The notes beneath the pieces are model-generated. The model had not been told where the DNA came from and made no database searches. It saw nothing but the letters and a program-made list of their open reading frames with translations. A program made the translations under genes and the position numbers. From contig CAYYBG010000013.1 of the NCBI GenBank assembly GCA_964470195.1, positions 1-50,753 of the forward strand: 50,753 nt of DNA, written 5' to 3'. Of this stretch, positions 1 to 8,169 are shown piece after piece. Source of the stretch: RFPI01 sp964470195 (GTDB lineage: Bacteria; Pseudomonadota; Gammaproteobacteria; Burkholderiales; Methylophilaceae). Each line of letters opens with the position of its first letter. Positions within the stretch are counted from its first letter, which is position 1.

Positions 1-60
1 CAATATCATCATAGCGTAGTGCAATAACAATATCTCATCTGTTTGATACGGATGTTTCGA

Positions 61-483
61 TTAAAACGGTTTCAGCTCTACCAAAATCACAATCGCGATG
101 AGCGCTAATACTGGCATCTCATTTAGCCAACGATAGAAAACGTGGGAATGACGATTACGCTCATGTTTGAAGTCATGTAGCAATTTTCCACAATAAATAT
201 GATAGGCCACTAGCAAAGCAACTAAGCCTACTTTGGCATGAAGCCAAGCGCCACTAAAGCCATAACCCAACCACATCCATGTTCCAAATACAATCGTCAA
301 AATGGCGCCTGGCGTCATAATTCCATAAAATAATTTACGTTCCATGACTTTAAATCGCTCAAGGCTTATTTTGTCATCCGACATGGCGTGATAAACAAAT
401 AATCTTGGCAGATAAAATAGCCCAGCAAACCATGTAACCATGAAAATGATGTGCCAAATTTTGATCCATTCCATTTGATTCAT
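61..483 (-). CDS. hemJ: Protoporphyrinogen IX oxidase HemJ (UPF0093 family)
   Basis: This 140-residue, very hydrophobic protein matches the HemJ family, the membrane-bound oxidase that converts protoporphyrinogen IX to protoporphyrin IX in many bacteria lacking HemG or HemY. The N-terminal signature IWHIIFMVTWFAGLFYLPRL is typical and carries a His at residue 11, a position where the family has a conserved haem-ligand histidine. I see about four membrane segments, and full length is normal for the family. It lies 10 bases downstream of the TlpA-like gene in the same direction, so the two are probably co-transcribed. The 60 bases after its stop, at the window edge, hold nothing I recognise. 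Confidence 0.9.
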   Translation of the reverse strand: MNQMEWIKIWHIIFMVTWFAGLFYLPRLFVYHAMSDDKISLERFKVMERKLFYGIMTPGAILTIVFGTWMWLGYGFSGAWLHAKVGLVALLVAYHIYCGKLLHDFKHERNRHSHVFYRWLNEMPVLALIAIVILVELKPF

Positions 484-493
484 TCCCGAATAA

Positions 494-1006
494 TTAAAGT
501 AATGTTGAACTGAGTTGCTGTTTCAGCGATTGCTGCAGACTACTGAAATTAAAGTCGCCTATGGTTTTGTTAATCATGCGACCTTGACTGTCTAATATAA
601 AAGCGGTTGGTGTTACCGTGATATTACCAAATGCTTGGCTCAAGCGTCCGTCAGCATCATAAGCTACGATAAATGGTAATTGTTGTTGTTGCACAAAATT
701 TTGAATTTGCTGTAAGTCATCATATTGCATTGCAATCGCAATCACCTCAAAGCCTTGTTGATGAAATTGCTGCCAAGTCTCAATCAATTTAGGCATTTCT
801 GCCACACAGCCTGGACAGCTGGTTGCCCAAAAATTGACCATCACCACTTTGCCGCGCATATCTTTTAGATTGACGGTTTGCTGTTGCAGAGATTGGAATT
901 CAACCTCTGGAGCGGCAGGTTTTTGTTGTAACTGCCAAGCCAGCAGTCCTAGTAACAGGAAAATAATTGCTGGAAAAATAATTTTTTTATATCGAAAAAA
1001 AGACAT
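494..1006 (-). CDS. TlpA/ResA-family membrane-anchored thiol-disulfide oxidoreductase
   Basis: About 170 residues. An N-terminal signal anchor (hydrophobic residues about 9-25) is followed by a periplasmic thioredoxin-like fold. The redox centre is CPGC (Cys64 and Cys67) in the context NFWATSCPGC, and a cis-proline segment TPTAFILD follows later. Such proteins reduce periplasmic disulfides, for example during cytochrome c maturation. The reading frame opens with GTG at 1009, directly followed by ATG at 1006; I prefer the ATG because GGAA then lies 6 bases upstream. It precedes hemJ, and linkage of a redox protein with haem synthesis makes sense. The exact substrate cannot be told from sequence. 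Confidence 0.85.
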   Translation of the reverse strand: MSFFRYKKIIFPAIIFLLLGLLAWQLQQKPAAPEVEFQSLQQQTVNLKDMRGKVVMVNFWATSCPGCVAEMPKLIETWQQFHQQGFEVIAIAMQYDDLQQIQNFVQQQQLPFIVAYDADGRLSQAFGNITVTPTAFILDSQGRMINKTIGDFNFSSLQQSLKQQLSSTLL

Positions 1007-1168
1007 CACGATTTCCGCATTATTAGGTTAAACAAACATAGCATAGAAAAAATATAACTTTGGCTAGGCATTTTGCAGTTTTTTCGCATCGCTGTCATTA
1101 GCGCTAAGGATTTTATTGATAAAGCAAATAACCACAACGCGTTTGCAGTGTAATCGCTTTGGCTGGCA

Positions 1169-1177
1169 TGTTATAAT
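1169..1177 (+). promoter_or_regulatory. Extended -10 promoter for the 1222 oxidoreductase gene
   Basis: TGT followed by a perfect TATAAT (1172-1177) forms an extended -10 element about 45 bases before the ATG at 1222. No good -35 hexamer is present at the usual distance, which is normal for extended -10 promoters. Transcription should begin near 1184. Confidence 0.55.
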
Positions 1178-1182
1178 TTGCA

Positions 1183-1196
1183 ACTTGATATCAAGT
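1183..1196. promoter_or_regulatory. Perfect 14-bp palindrome at the predicted start of transcription
   Basis: ACTTGATATCAAGT is its own reverse complement. It lies 5 bases after the -10 hexamer, covering the predicted transcription start, a position where a bound repressor would block initiation. The regulator is unknown and no regulator gene adjoins it. Confidence 0.4.
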
Positions 1197-1221
1197 CGTT
1201 TCATAAAGTTACATAACACAC

Positions 1222-4200
1222 ATGGCCACACGATTACGGGAAATCCCATACAACTATACTTCTTTCTCTGACCGCGAAATTGTGATCAGGTTTCTAGGCG
1301 AGGGTATGTGGAATATCCTCAACCAATTACGTGATGAACGCAAAACAGGGCGTTCCGCCCGCATGCTGTTCGAAGTGTTGGGTGATTTGTGGGTAGTCTC
1401 TCGCAATCCCTATTTGCAAGATGATTTGCTGGATAACAAAAAACGTCTGCGCTCATTGATTCAGGCCTTGCATCATCGTATCAATGCTATTGAACAGCGT
1501 GCACAAAACAATCCTAATGTTTTCAAACTGATTCATGCTGCTAGAGAGGCAGTTAGTACCTTTGAGGATGATTTCAAACATACTGAAATCTTACGTAAAA
1601 AAACCCTCAGTAAGTTAGGCAAAATTACCCGCAAAGACAATATCCAATTTGATGGTTTGGCACGTGTTTCTCACGTGACAGATGCCACTGACTGGCGTGT
1701 GGAATATCCTTTTGTGGTGGTGTGTCCAGACACAGAGGAAGAAGTTGCTCCGATTGTAAAAGCTTTGATTGAGCTTGATCTCACTATCATCCCACGTGGA
1801 GGTGGTACTGGATACACTGGTGGGGCAATCCCACTGACGAAAATGTCGGCAGTAGTCAATACTGAAAAATTAGACTTTATCGGTCGAGTAGAGATGCGTT
1901 CATTGCCAGGAGTGGCAAGGCAAGTCCCCACCTTGCATTGTGGTGCTGGGGTGGTGACGCGCCGGGCGATGGAGGCCGCCTCTGAGGCAGGGCTAGAGTT
2001 TGCCTGTGATCCAACTTCTGCTGATGCTTGCTGTATTGGCGGTAATATCGCCATGAATGCCGGCGGCAAAAAAGCCGTTTTGTGGGGCACCGCGCTCGAT
2101 ATCTTGGCTTCATGGCGTATGGTGACGCCAGATGCCACCTGGCTGGAAGTTGAGCGCTTGGACCATAATCTAGGCAAAATCCACGATATTGACATGGCGC
2201 GTTTCCGTATTTCGCGTTATGACATTGATGGGAAAACACTATTATCTGAACCAGAAATTTTAGAAATACCTGGACCACAATTCCGTAAAGTTGGATTGGG
2301 TAAGGATGTTACCGATAAATTTTTAGCCGGATTGCCTGGTATCCAGAAAGAAGGCTGTGATGGTCTGATTACCTCGGCCACTTTTATCTTACATCGTATG
2401 CCCAAGCATATTCGTACCATTTGTCTTGAATTTTTTGGTCATGTGGCAGTGGCAGTTCCTGCGATTGTGGAAATCAAAGACTATGTGGATGCAACTGGCA
2501 GTACTTTGTTAGCTGGCTTAGAACACATGGATGAACGCTATATCAAGGCGGTCGGCTATGCCACCAAAGCTAATCGTCCAGACCGACCAAAAATGGTGTT
2601 AATCGCCGATATTGCTAGTGATGATGAAGATGCTGTAGGTGAAACTGCCTCGCATATTGTTCGCCTAGCCAATGCGCGGGGAGGTGAGGGGTTTATTGCA
2701 GTTTCTGCTGAAGCGCGTAAAAAATTCTGGCTGGACCGCGCACGCACTGCGGCCATTGCTAAACATACCAATGCATTTAAGATCAATGAGGATGTGGTAA
2801 TCCCATTACCACGTCTGGGAGACTATTCTGACGGAATAGAGCGCATCAATATTGAGTTGTCGATACAAAATAAACTCAAATTGGTGGACCAATTGAATGC
2901 GTTTATCAGTGCAGAGAACCTACCCTTACATGAAGATGATGATACTCAAGTAGATAAAAGCTTGTTGCAAGCGAAGCAACAACAAGCGATGGACTTACTC
3001 ACCAAGGTCAAACAGCACTGGCAGCACGTGTTACAGCATTTAGATTCGCCGCCTGCTATGCTGGGTGATGAGTTTACTCATTTGGCCGCAGAAAATATCT
3101 TCCGTGCCGTGCAAGAGCATCAAGTGCGTATTTCTTGGAAGCAAGAGCTAAAGAAACCCTTGCAGCAAATTTTTGCTGGTCGTGGCTATGAGAAAATCAT
3201 CAGCCGTTGTGATGAGATTCATCAGCAGGTGTTGAAAGGACGAGTATTTGTCGCCTTGCATATGCATGCGGGTGACGGCAACGTACATACCAATATTCCA
3301 GTCAACTCAGATGATTATGAAATGATGCAGACTGCGCACCATGCCGTTGCACGCATCATGATGTTGGCACGCAGTTTGGATGGTGTAATCTCTGGGGAAC
3401 ACGGAATCGGTATTACCAAGATGGAGTTCTTGGATAAACAAACCATCGATACATTTGCCGCCTATAAACAAAAAGTTGATCCTAACGGACGCTTCAATAA
3501 AGGCAAATTGATGGCAGGATCTGGTTTAGAGAGAGCTTATACTCCAAGCTTTGGTTTGCTTGAGCAAGAGTCCATCATCATGGAGCAGTCTGCTATCGGT
3601 GAAATTGCAGATTCCATCAGTGACTGTTTGCGTTGCGGTAAATGTAAGCCGGTATGTACCACGCATGTTCCGCGTGCTAATTTGCTCTATAGTCCACGCA
3701 ATAAAATTCTCGGTACCTCATTGTTAATCGAGGCATTCTTGTACGAGGAGCAAACTCGTCGAGGCATATCTTTGCGTCACTTCGATGAGTTCAATGATGT
3801 TGCTGATCACTGTACGGTTTGCCATCGTTGCTACAACCCTTGTCCAGTGGATATTGACTTTGGTGATGTATCAATCGCCATGCGAAACTTCTTGCGTGAG
3901 CAAGGTAAACGCCAGTTCAATCCAGGTAATGCTCTAGCGATGACTTTCTTAAATGTCAAAGATCCAGCCACCATCAAGCTGATGCGTAATCTGATGGTGG
4001 GTGTGGGTTATCGTGTGCAAACTTGGGCGCACAAAATGTTCGATAAACTTGGTTTGTTGACCAGCTTCAAGAAACGACCCCCAGCAACCTTAGGTAAACC
4101 AGAAGTCAAAGCCCAGGTGATTCATTTTCTCAATCGCCCAATGCCAAAATCAATGCCGACCAAGACATCTCGTGCCTTGCTAGGAATAGAAGATGACACC

Positions 4201-5037
4201 ATAGTGCCGGTGATTCGTAATCCGCAGAAAATGAATGATGATAGCGAAGCTGTATTCTATTTCCCCGGATGTGGTTCTGAGCGCTTGTTTTCTACTGTAG
4301 GTTTGGCTACTCAAGCAATGTTGTATGAGGTAGGTGCTACCACAGTATTGCCACCAGGATATCTATGTTGTGGCTATCCACAAACTGCAAGTGGAAATCA
4401 TGATAAAGGGCAGCAAATCACCGCAGAAAATCGTGTGCAATTCCATCGTGTCGCCAATACCCTGAACTATCTTGATATAAAGACAGTGATTGTGTCTTGC
4501 GGTACCTGTATGGATCAATTGCAGAAGTATGAATTTGAAAAAATCTTCCCTGGCTGTCGCTTGTTAGATATCCATGAATATCTGATGGAAAAAGGCGTCA
4601 AGCTTGATGGCGTGAGTGGGGTCCGCTATATGTATCATGATCCTTGCCATAGCCCGATGAAGAGTTATGCGCCGAGTAAAGTGACCAACACATTAATGGG
4701 TCAGGAGGTTGCCCTGAATGATCGCTGCTGTGGCGAGTCTGGGACATTTGCCGTCAGTCGTCCTGATATTGCCACGCAGGTTAAAATGCGTAAACAAGAA
4801 GAGCTTGAAAAGGGCATGGTTAAGTTAGGTTTAACCCCTGGCAAACCAGAGCAAGAAGTCAAAATTCTTACCTCCTGTCCAAGTTGTTTACAAGGTTTGT
4901 CACGATATGGTGAAGATACTGGCATACAAGCTGACTATATTGTGGTTGAAATGGCGAAGCACTTATTGGGTGAAAATTGGATGCAGGAATATGTACATAA
5001 AGCCAATAATGGTGGGATAGAAAAAATCCTACTATAA
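1222..5037 (+). CDS. Large FAD-linked oxidase / Fe-S / CCG-domain oxidoreductase (DUF3683 type)
   Basis: A 1271-residue fusion. In order: an N-terminal region of about 140 residues matching DUF3683; a PCMH-type FAD-binding domain with the pyrophosphate loop PRGGGTGYTGG (191-201); the FAD-oxidase C-terminal domain with HMHAGDGNVH (680-689) and SGEHGIG; two 4Fe-4S clusters (Cys802, 805, 808, 812 and Cys864, 867, 870, 874); and two CCG domains (GCG...CCGYPQ and HDPCH...CCGESG) as in GlcF and heterodisulfide reductase subunits. It is therefore like GlcD/Dld and GlcF joined in one chain. A D-2-hydroxyacid dehydrogenase passing electrons to the quinone pool is a reasonable inference, but the substrate is not known to me. 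It stands alone, with its own promoter and terminator. Confidence 0.85.
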   Translation: MATRLREIPYNYTSFSDREIVIRFLGEGMWNILNQLRDERKTGRSARMLFEVLGDLWVVSRNPYLQDDLLDNKKRLRSLIQALHHRINAIEQRAQNNPNVFKLIHAAREAVSTFEDDFKHTEILRKKTLSKLGKITRKDNIQFDGLARVSHVTDATDWRVEYPFVVVCPDTEEEVAPIVKALIELDLTIIPRGGGTGYTGGAIPLTKMSAVVNTEKLDFIGRVEMRSLPGVARQVPTLHCGAGVVTRRAMEAASEAGLEFACDPTSADACCIGGNIAMNAGGKKAVLWGTALDILASWRMVTPDATWLEVERLDHNLGKIHDIDMARFRISRYDIDGKTLLSEPEILEIPGPQFRKVGLGKDVTDKFLAGLPGIQKEGCDGLITSATFILHRMPKHIRTICLEFFGHVAVAVPAIVEIKDYVDATGSTLLAGLEHMDERYIKAVGYATKANRPDRPKMVLIADIASDDEDAVGETASHIVRLANARGGEGFIAVSAEARKKFWLDRARTAAIAKHTNAFKINEDVVIPLPRLGDYSDGIERINIELSIQNKLKLVDQLNAFISAENLPLHEDDDTQVDKSLLQAKQQQAMDLLTKVKQHWQHVLQHLDSPPAMLGDEFTHLAAENIFRAVQEHQVRISWKQELKKPLQQIFAGRGYEKIISRCDEIHQQVLKGRVFVALHMHAGDGNVHTNIPVNSDDYEMMQTAHHAVARIMMLARSLDGVISGEHGIGITKMEFLDKQTIDTFAAYKQKVDPNGRFNKGKLMAGSGLERAYTPSFGLLEQESIIMEQSAIGEIADSISDCLRCGKCKPVCTTHVPRANLLYSPRNKILGTSLLIEAFLYEEQTRRGISLRHFDEFNDVADHCTVCHRCYNPCPVDIDFGDVSIAMRNFLREQGKRQFNPGNALAMTFLNVKDPATIKLMRNLMVGVGYRVQTWAHKMFDKLGLLTSFKKRPPATLGKPEVKAQVIHFLNRPMPKSMPTKTSRALLGIEDDTIVPVIRNPQKMNDDSEAVFYFPGCGSERLFSTVGLATQAMLYEVGATTVLPPGYLCCGYPQTASGNHDKGQQITAENRVQFHRVANTLNYLDIKTVIVSCGTCMDQLQKYEFEKIFPGCRLLDIHEYLMEKGVKLDGVSGVRYMYHDPCHSPMKSYAPSKVTNTLMGQEVALNDRCCGESGTFAVSRPDIATQVKMRKQEELEKGMVKLGLTPGKPEQEVKILTSCPSCLQGLSRYGEDTGIQADYIVVEMAKHLLGENWMQEYVHKANNGGIEKILL

Positions 5038-5068
5038 ACTTGTCAGTCAACGCTTCTTAAATACAAAT

Positions 5069-5093
5069 GGCGACCAACTGGTCGCCTTTTTTT
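5069..5093 (+). terminator. Rho-independent terminator after the oxidoreductase
   Basis: GGCGACC (5069-5075) and GGTCGCC (5080-5086) form a perfect 7-bp stem with a 4-base loop, followed by seven T. It sits between two convergent genes. The minus-strand side has only a short T run, so it mainly serves the plus strand. Confidence 0.85.
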
Positions 5094-5117
5094 ATCTGTG
5101 CTGATGGATCAGGATAT

Positions 5118-6410
5118 CTAGATTCTGGCTTGAGGGAATATCGCGCTGAAAGTGCTGCCTTTGCCATATTCACTATGAATTTCAAGTCGTGCCTGATGAC
5201 GGCTAAGGATATGTTTGACGATAGAGAGTCCCAGTCCTGTACCACCAGTTTCTCGGCTACGACTGCGATCAACACGATAAAAACGTTCTGTTAATCGACT
5301 AATATGTTGAGGCTCTATCCCTATCCCAGTATCTCGCACACTGAATACGGCCTCTTGATTGTGCAACTGCCAAGAGACAAAAATATCGCCTCCTTCTGGG
5401 GTATAGCGGATGGCATTGCTGACTAAATTACTGAATGCACTATGAATTTCTTTGCGCGAGCCTTTGATGTTGAGGTCAGCTTGGACTTCGAGATGAATTT
5501 GATGTTTGCCATGACTGAGACCATTGCCCTCGCTCACCACCATATCCATTAAATTGACTATGTTGATTTGCTCCTCATCTGGGGACGAATTGCTGGCTTC
5601 TAATTGTGATAATGTCAGCAGATCTTCAATGAGTAGCTGCATGCGTTTGGTTTGTTCTATCATCAGATCGAAATACTGACGTGTCTGATTGCTGATAGCT
5701 TGATCCATTTCGCCCAATGTTTCCAAGAAACCACCGACAACGGTTAAGGGTGTTCTGAGCTCATGCGATACATTGGCGATAAAGTCACGGCGCATGGCAT
5801 CCAATTTCTCAATTTGGCTGATGTCGCGGCTAAGCAGTAGTTTTTGATTACTGCCAAATGATACCAGTCGAATTTCCAGCATCATATCTTGTGAACCACT
5901 TACCGTTTGTAGTTTGATGGGATCGATATCGACATGATGTTGAAGGTAGCGCATAAATTCTTGGCTACGCACCAGATAAACAATAGGTTGATGGATGTCT
6001 TGTTTTAATACGATGCCCAAATGTAGTTCTGCTGGACGATTACACCATTCGATTTTATTGTCGTCATCTAATAGCACTACCCCATCCGGTAAAGCGCCCG
6101 CTGCATGTCGGAATCGATCAAGGGCATTGCTGAGTTGGACTTTAGTGCGCGCATGGCGTCGTTGTTCGTGATAGACCTTGGCAAATACATCTTCCCATGT
6201 GCCAGTTCCGATGGGAATAGTGTGCAGGTCAGGTTTGTCTAGCCATTTGTTGAGTTGATGCATCCAATAAAGATGGCGAGCAAGATAAGCGATAAAACCT
6301 ATGGCTAAAATAAGCCACGCCGTCTGCCAATCTCTCCATGCTGCGATCAACAAACAAATTAAAAACCAGGCTAACAGCAACCAAAATGCTTTCCAGCGGA
6401 TGTCTTGCAA
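5118..6410 (-). CDS. phoR: Phosphate regulon sensor histidine kinase PhoR
   Basis: 430 residues. Two N-terminal membrane segments (about 8-24 and 30-46) match the PhoR-specific N-terminal region. A PAS-like domain (about 95-190) contains GALPDGVVLLDDD. The HisKA domain has the phospho-acceptor His216 in FIANVSHELRTPLT, and the HATPase domain has the N box NLVSNAIRYTPEGG, G1 box DTGIGI and G2 box GGTGLGLSI. It lies 37 bases downstream of phoB. In the established pathway PhoR phosphorylates PhoB when phosphate is scarce, under control of the Pst transporter and PhoU, neither of which is in this window. Confidence 0.95.
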   Translation of the reverse strand: MQDIRWKAFWLLLAWFLICLLIAAWRDWQTAWLILAIGFIAYLARHLYWMHQLNKWLDKPDLHTIPIGTGTWEDVFAKVYHEQRRHARTKVQLSNALDRFRHAAGALPDGVVLLDDDNKIEWCNRPAELHLGIVLKQDIHQPIVYLVRSQEFMRYLQHHVDIDPIKLQTVSGSQDMMLEIRLVSFGSNQKLLLSRDISQIEKLDAMRRDFIANVSHELRTPLTVVGGFLETLGEMDQAISNQTRQYFDLMIEQTKRMQLLIEDLLTLSQLEASNSSPDEEQINIVNLMDMVVSEGNGLSHGKHQIHLEVQADLNIKGSRKEIHSAFSNLVSNAIRYTPEGGDIFVSWQLHNQEAVFSVRDTGIGIEPQHISRLTERFYRVDRSRSRETGGTGLGLSIVKHILSRHQARLEIHSEYGKGSTFSAIFPQARI

Positions 6411-6447
6411 AGTGATTTTCCAGTAATGCTACAGGTGTCATTATGAG

Positions 6448-7134
6448 CTATTGCAGAGAGAAGCGGTAGCCAACTCCACGAACGGTTTGAATTAAATCTT
6501 CATGACCTGTGGCAGTCAATGCCAATCGTAATCGGCGGATATGAACATCCACCGTTCTATCCTCTACAAAAACACGGTCGCCCCATACCTTGTCAAGCAC
6601 TTGAGCACGGCTGTGAACGCGTTCAGGATTCGACATCAAATAATGCAACAATTTAAATTCTGTTGGACCTAGTTCTACATATTTGCCGTTGCCTGTAACA
6701 CGATGTGTAATGGGGTCTAGATGTAGACCACCCGCTTCTACTGGTTCATCGGTGACTTGCGGTGCGCGACGGCGTAATACCGCTTTAATGCGAGCATTTA
6801 ATTCGCGCGGACTGAAGGGCTTAGTCACGTAATCATCCGCCCCTACCTCTAAGCCACGTACTTTATCAAGCTCTTCACCGCGTGCCGTCAACATGATGAT
6901 GGGGATATTTTTGTACATTTCATCAGTTTTTAGCTTGCGTGCAAAATCGATACCACTCATACCTGGCAACATCCAATCTAACAAAATCAAGTCAGGTATC
7001 ATTTCACGCATTAAATTCATGGCATGCTCAACACTCAGCGCACGTAATGGCTGATGTCCAGCTTGGATTAAATTGAGTGCAAGTAATTCCTGAATCGCGG
7101 GTTCGTCTTCAACAACCAATATATGTGCAGGCAT
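6448..7134 (-). CDS. phoB: Phosphate regulon response regulator PhoB
   Basis: 228 residues, OmpR/PhoB family. The receiver domain has acidic residues Glu9 and Asp10, the phosphorylation site Asp53 (LILLDWMLPG) and the conserved Lys in VTKPFSPREL. The C-terminal winged-helix domain contains DRTVDVHIRRLR and ends RGVGYRFSLQ. It is first in a phoB-phoR operon. A strong Pho box lies 54 bases upstream, so the operon is probably autoregulated as in enteric bacteria. Confidence 0.96.
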   Translation of the reverse strand: MPAHILVVEDEPAIQELLALNLIQAGHQPLRALSVEHAMNLMREMIPDLILLDWMLPGMSGIDFARKLKTDEMYKNIPIIMLTARGEELDKVRGLEVGADDYVTKPFSPRELNARIKAVLRRRAPQVTDEPVEAGGLHLDPITHRVTGNGKYVELGPTEFKLLHYLMSNPERVHSRAQVLDKVWGDRVFVEDRTVDVHIRRLRLALTATGHEDLIQTVRGVGYRFSLQ

Positions 7135-7187
7135 TTAATTCATCCCATTATTCTTTATTAACCAGTATTGCACTTTATGAAATTAGT

Positions 7188-7205
7188 GTGACAATTTTAT
7201 GACAT
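7188..7205 (-). promoter_or_regulatory. Pho box upstream of phoB
   Basis: Read on the minus strand the site is ATGTCATAAAATTGTCAC, which matches 15 of 18 positions of the enteric consensus CTGTCATAAATCTGTCAC, including both TGTCA half sites in correct 11-base phase. About 9 bases further downstream is CATAAA, a possible -10. This is the normal arrangement for a PhoB-activated promoter, in which the Pho box replaces the -35 element. Confidence 0.8.
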
Positions 7206-7243
7206 AAACCATGAAGGCTAATCTAAATTTTGCTTAGGCTTGA

Positions 7244-7252
7244 TGGTATGAT
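7244..7252 (+). promoter_or_regulatory. Extended -10 promoter of ribH
   Basis: TGG-TATGAT (hexamer 7247-7252) forms an extended -10 element. Initiation near 7259 would give a leader of roughly 26 bases before the TTG start of ribH. That is too short for an FMN riboswitch. Confidence 0.45.
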
Positions 7253-7285
7253 AGCGCCCTTAATGAATTTTGCAGGAGTCATGGT

Positions 7286-7735
7286 TTGAATCGCTTAGAA
7301 AAAAATCTACAAGGCAAGGGCTTGAAAATTGGAATCGTCATGTCACGATTTAATGAGCAAGTGGTCAACCAGTTACTCAGCGCCTGTGAACAACGTCTGC
7401 TAGCTTTGGGAGTTGCCCCGCAGGATATCAGCTTGGCAACTGTTCCTGGAGCCTTAGAAACCCCACTAGCTTTGCAAACCATGGCAAATTCAGAACGTTT
7501 TGATGGTTTAGTTGCACTGGGTGCAGTCATCCGTGGTGAGACTTATCACTTTGAAGTAGTGGCAAACGAGTCTGCTCGAGGTATCTCTGAGGTGCAGTTA
7601 CAATTTGGTGTGCCGGTAGCAAACGCTATTTTGACCACTGAAAATGATGAACAAGCACTCGACCGGGTAGCAATCAAAGGCGCTGAAGCTGCCGATGTCG
7701 TGATTGAAATGATCCACTTATTAAGACAAATCTAA
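7286..7735 (+). CDS. ribH: 6,7-dimethyl-8-ribityllumazine synthase
   Basis: 149 residues, normal length. It condenses 5-amino-6-ribitylamino-uracil with dihydroxybutanone phosphate in riboflavin synthesis. Family motifs are IVMSRFNE near the N terminus, VPGALETP, and GAVIRGETYHFE with the conserved active-site His. The start is TTG at 7286, set by AGGAG at 7274-7278 with 7 bases spacing. The ATG at 7281 is in another frame and meets a stop after one further codon. The other rib genes are not in this window. Its stop overlaps the nusB start (TAATG). Confidence 0.95.
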   Translation: MNRLEKNLQGKGLKIGIVMSRFNEQVVNQLLSACEQRLLALGVAPQDISLATVPGALETPLALQTMANSERFDGLVALGAVIRGETYHFEVVANESARGISEVQLQFGVPVANAILTTENDEQALDRVAIKGAEAADVVIEMIHLLRQI

Positions 7736-8169
7736 TGAAAAAATCTGCAGGAAATCGTCACAAATCACGTGAGTTGGCACTGAAAGCACTGTACCAGCAT
7801 TTGGTGGGGGCAAAGCCCTTAAGCAATATTATGAAAGAGATGCCTGAGCAAGAGGACTATGCAAAGGCCGACGAAGAATACTTTCGCCATCTGACGACCC
7901 AAGTATTTGAGCATATCGCTGAGTTGGATGACAGAATCGCACAATTTATTGACCGTGATATCAGCGCTCTGAGTCCAATAGAGCATGCTATCTTGTTGAT
8001 TTCTGGGTTCGAATTGATTTTTAACCCTAATATTCCCTATCGTGTCGCGATCAACGAGGGAGTAGAGTTAGCCAAGCAATATGGCGGTACCGATGGTCAT
8101 AAATATGTCAATGGCGTGCTGGATAAACTAGCTGCACAGGCTAGACCACAAGAGACAGTCAAACGCTAA
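7735..8169 (+). CDS. nusB: Transcription antitermination factor NusB
   Basis: 144 residues, all-helical NusB fold. The N terminus has the typical SRELALKALYQH segment; family motifs include the central ISALSPIEHAIL and the C-terminal PYRVAINEGVELAKQYGG. NusB binds boxA RNA with NusE (S10) in rRNA antitermination. The ribH-nusB pairing is very common and here the two share one base. The last 11 bases overlap the 3' end of lpxH on the other strand. Confidence 0.95.
   Translation: MKKSAGNRHKSRELALKALYQHLVGAKPLSNIMKEMPEQEDYAKADEEYFRHLTTQVFEHIAELDDRIAQFIDRDISALSPIEHAILLISGFELIFNPNIPYRVAINEGVELAKQYGGTDGHKYVNGVLDKLAAQARPQETVKR

Noticed and set aside
1183..1196. FNR/CRP-type site in the palindrome
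   Set aside because: TTGAT and ATCAA overlap directly instead of being separated by four bases, so the geometry does not fit.
1671..2195. 174-residue open frame opposite the DUF3683 oxidoreductase
   Set aside because: Shadow of a well-supported coding sequence with intact FAD motifs.
7206..7285. FMN riboswitch before ribH
   Set aside because: The leader after the predicted start is only about 26 bases and no RFN-like conserved segments are present.
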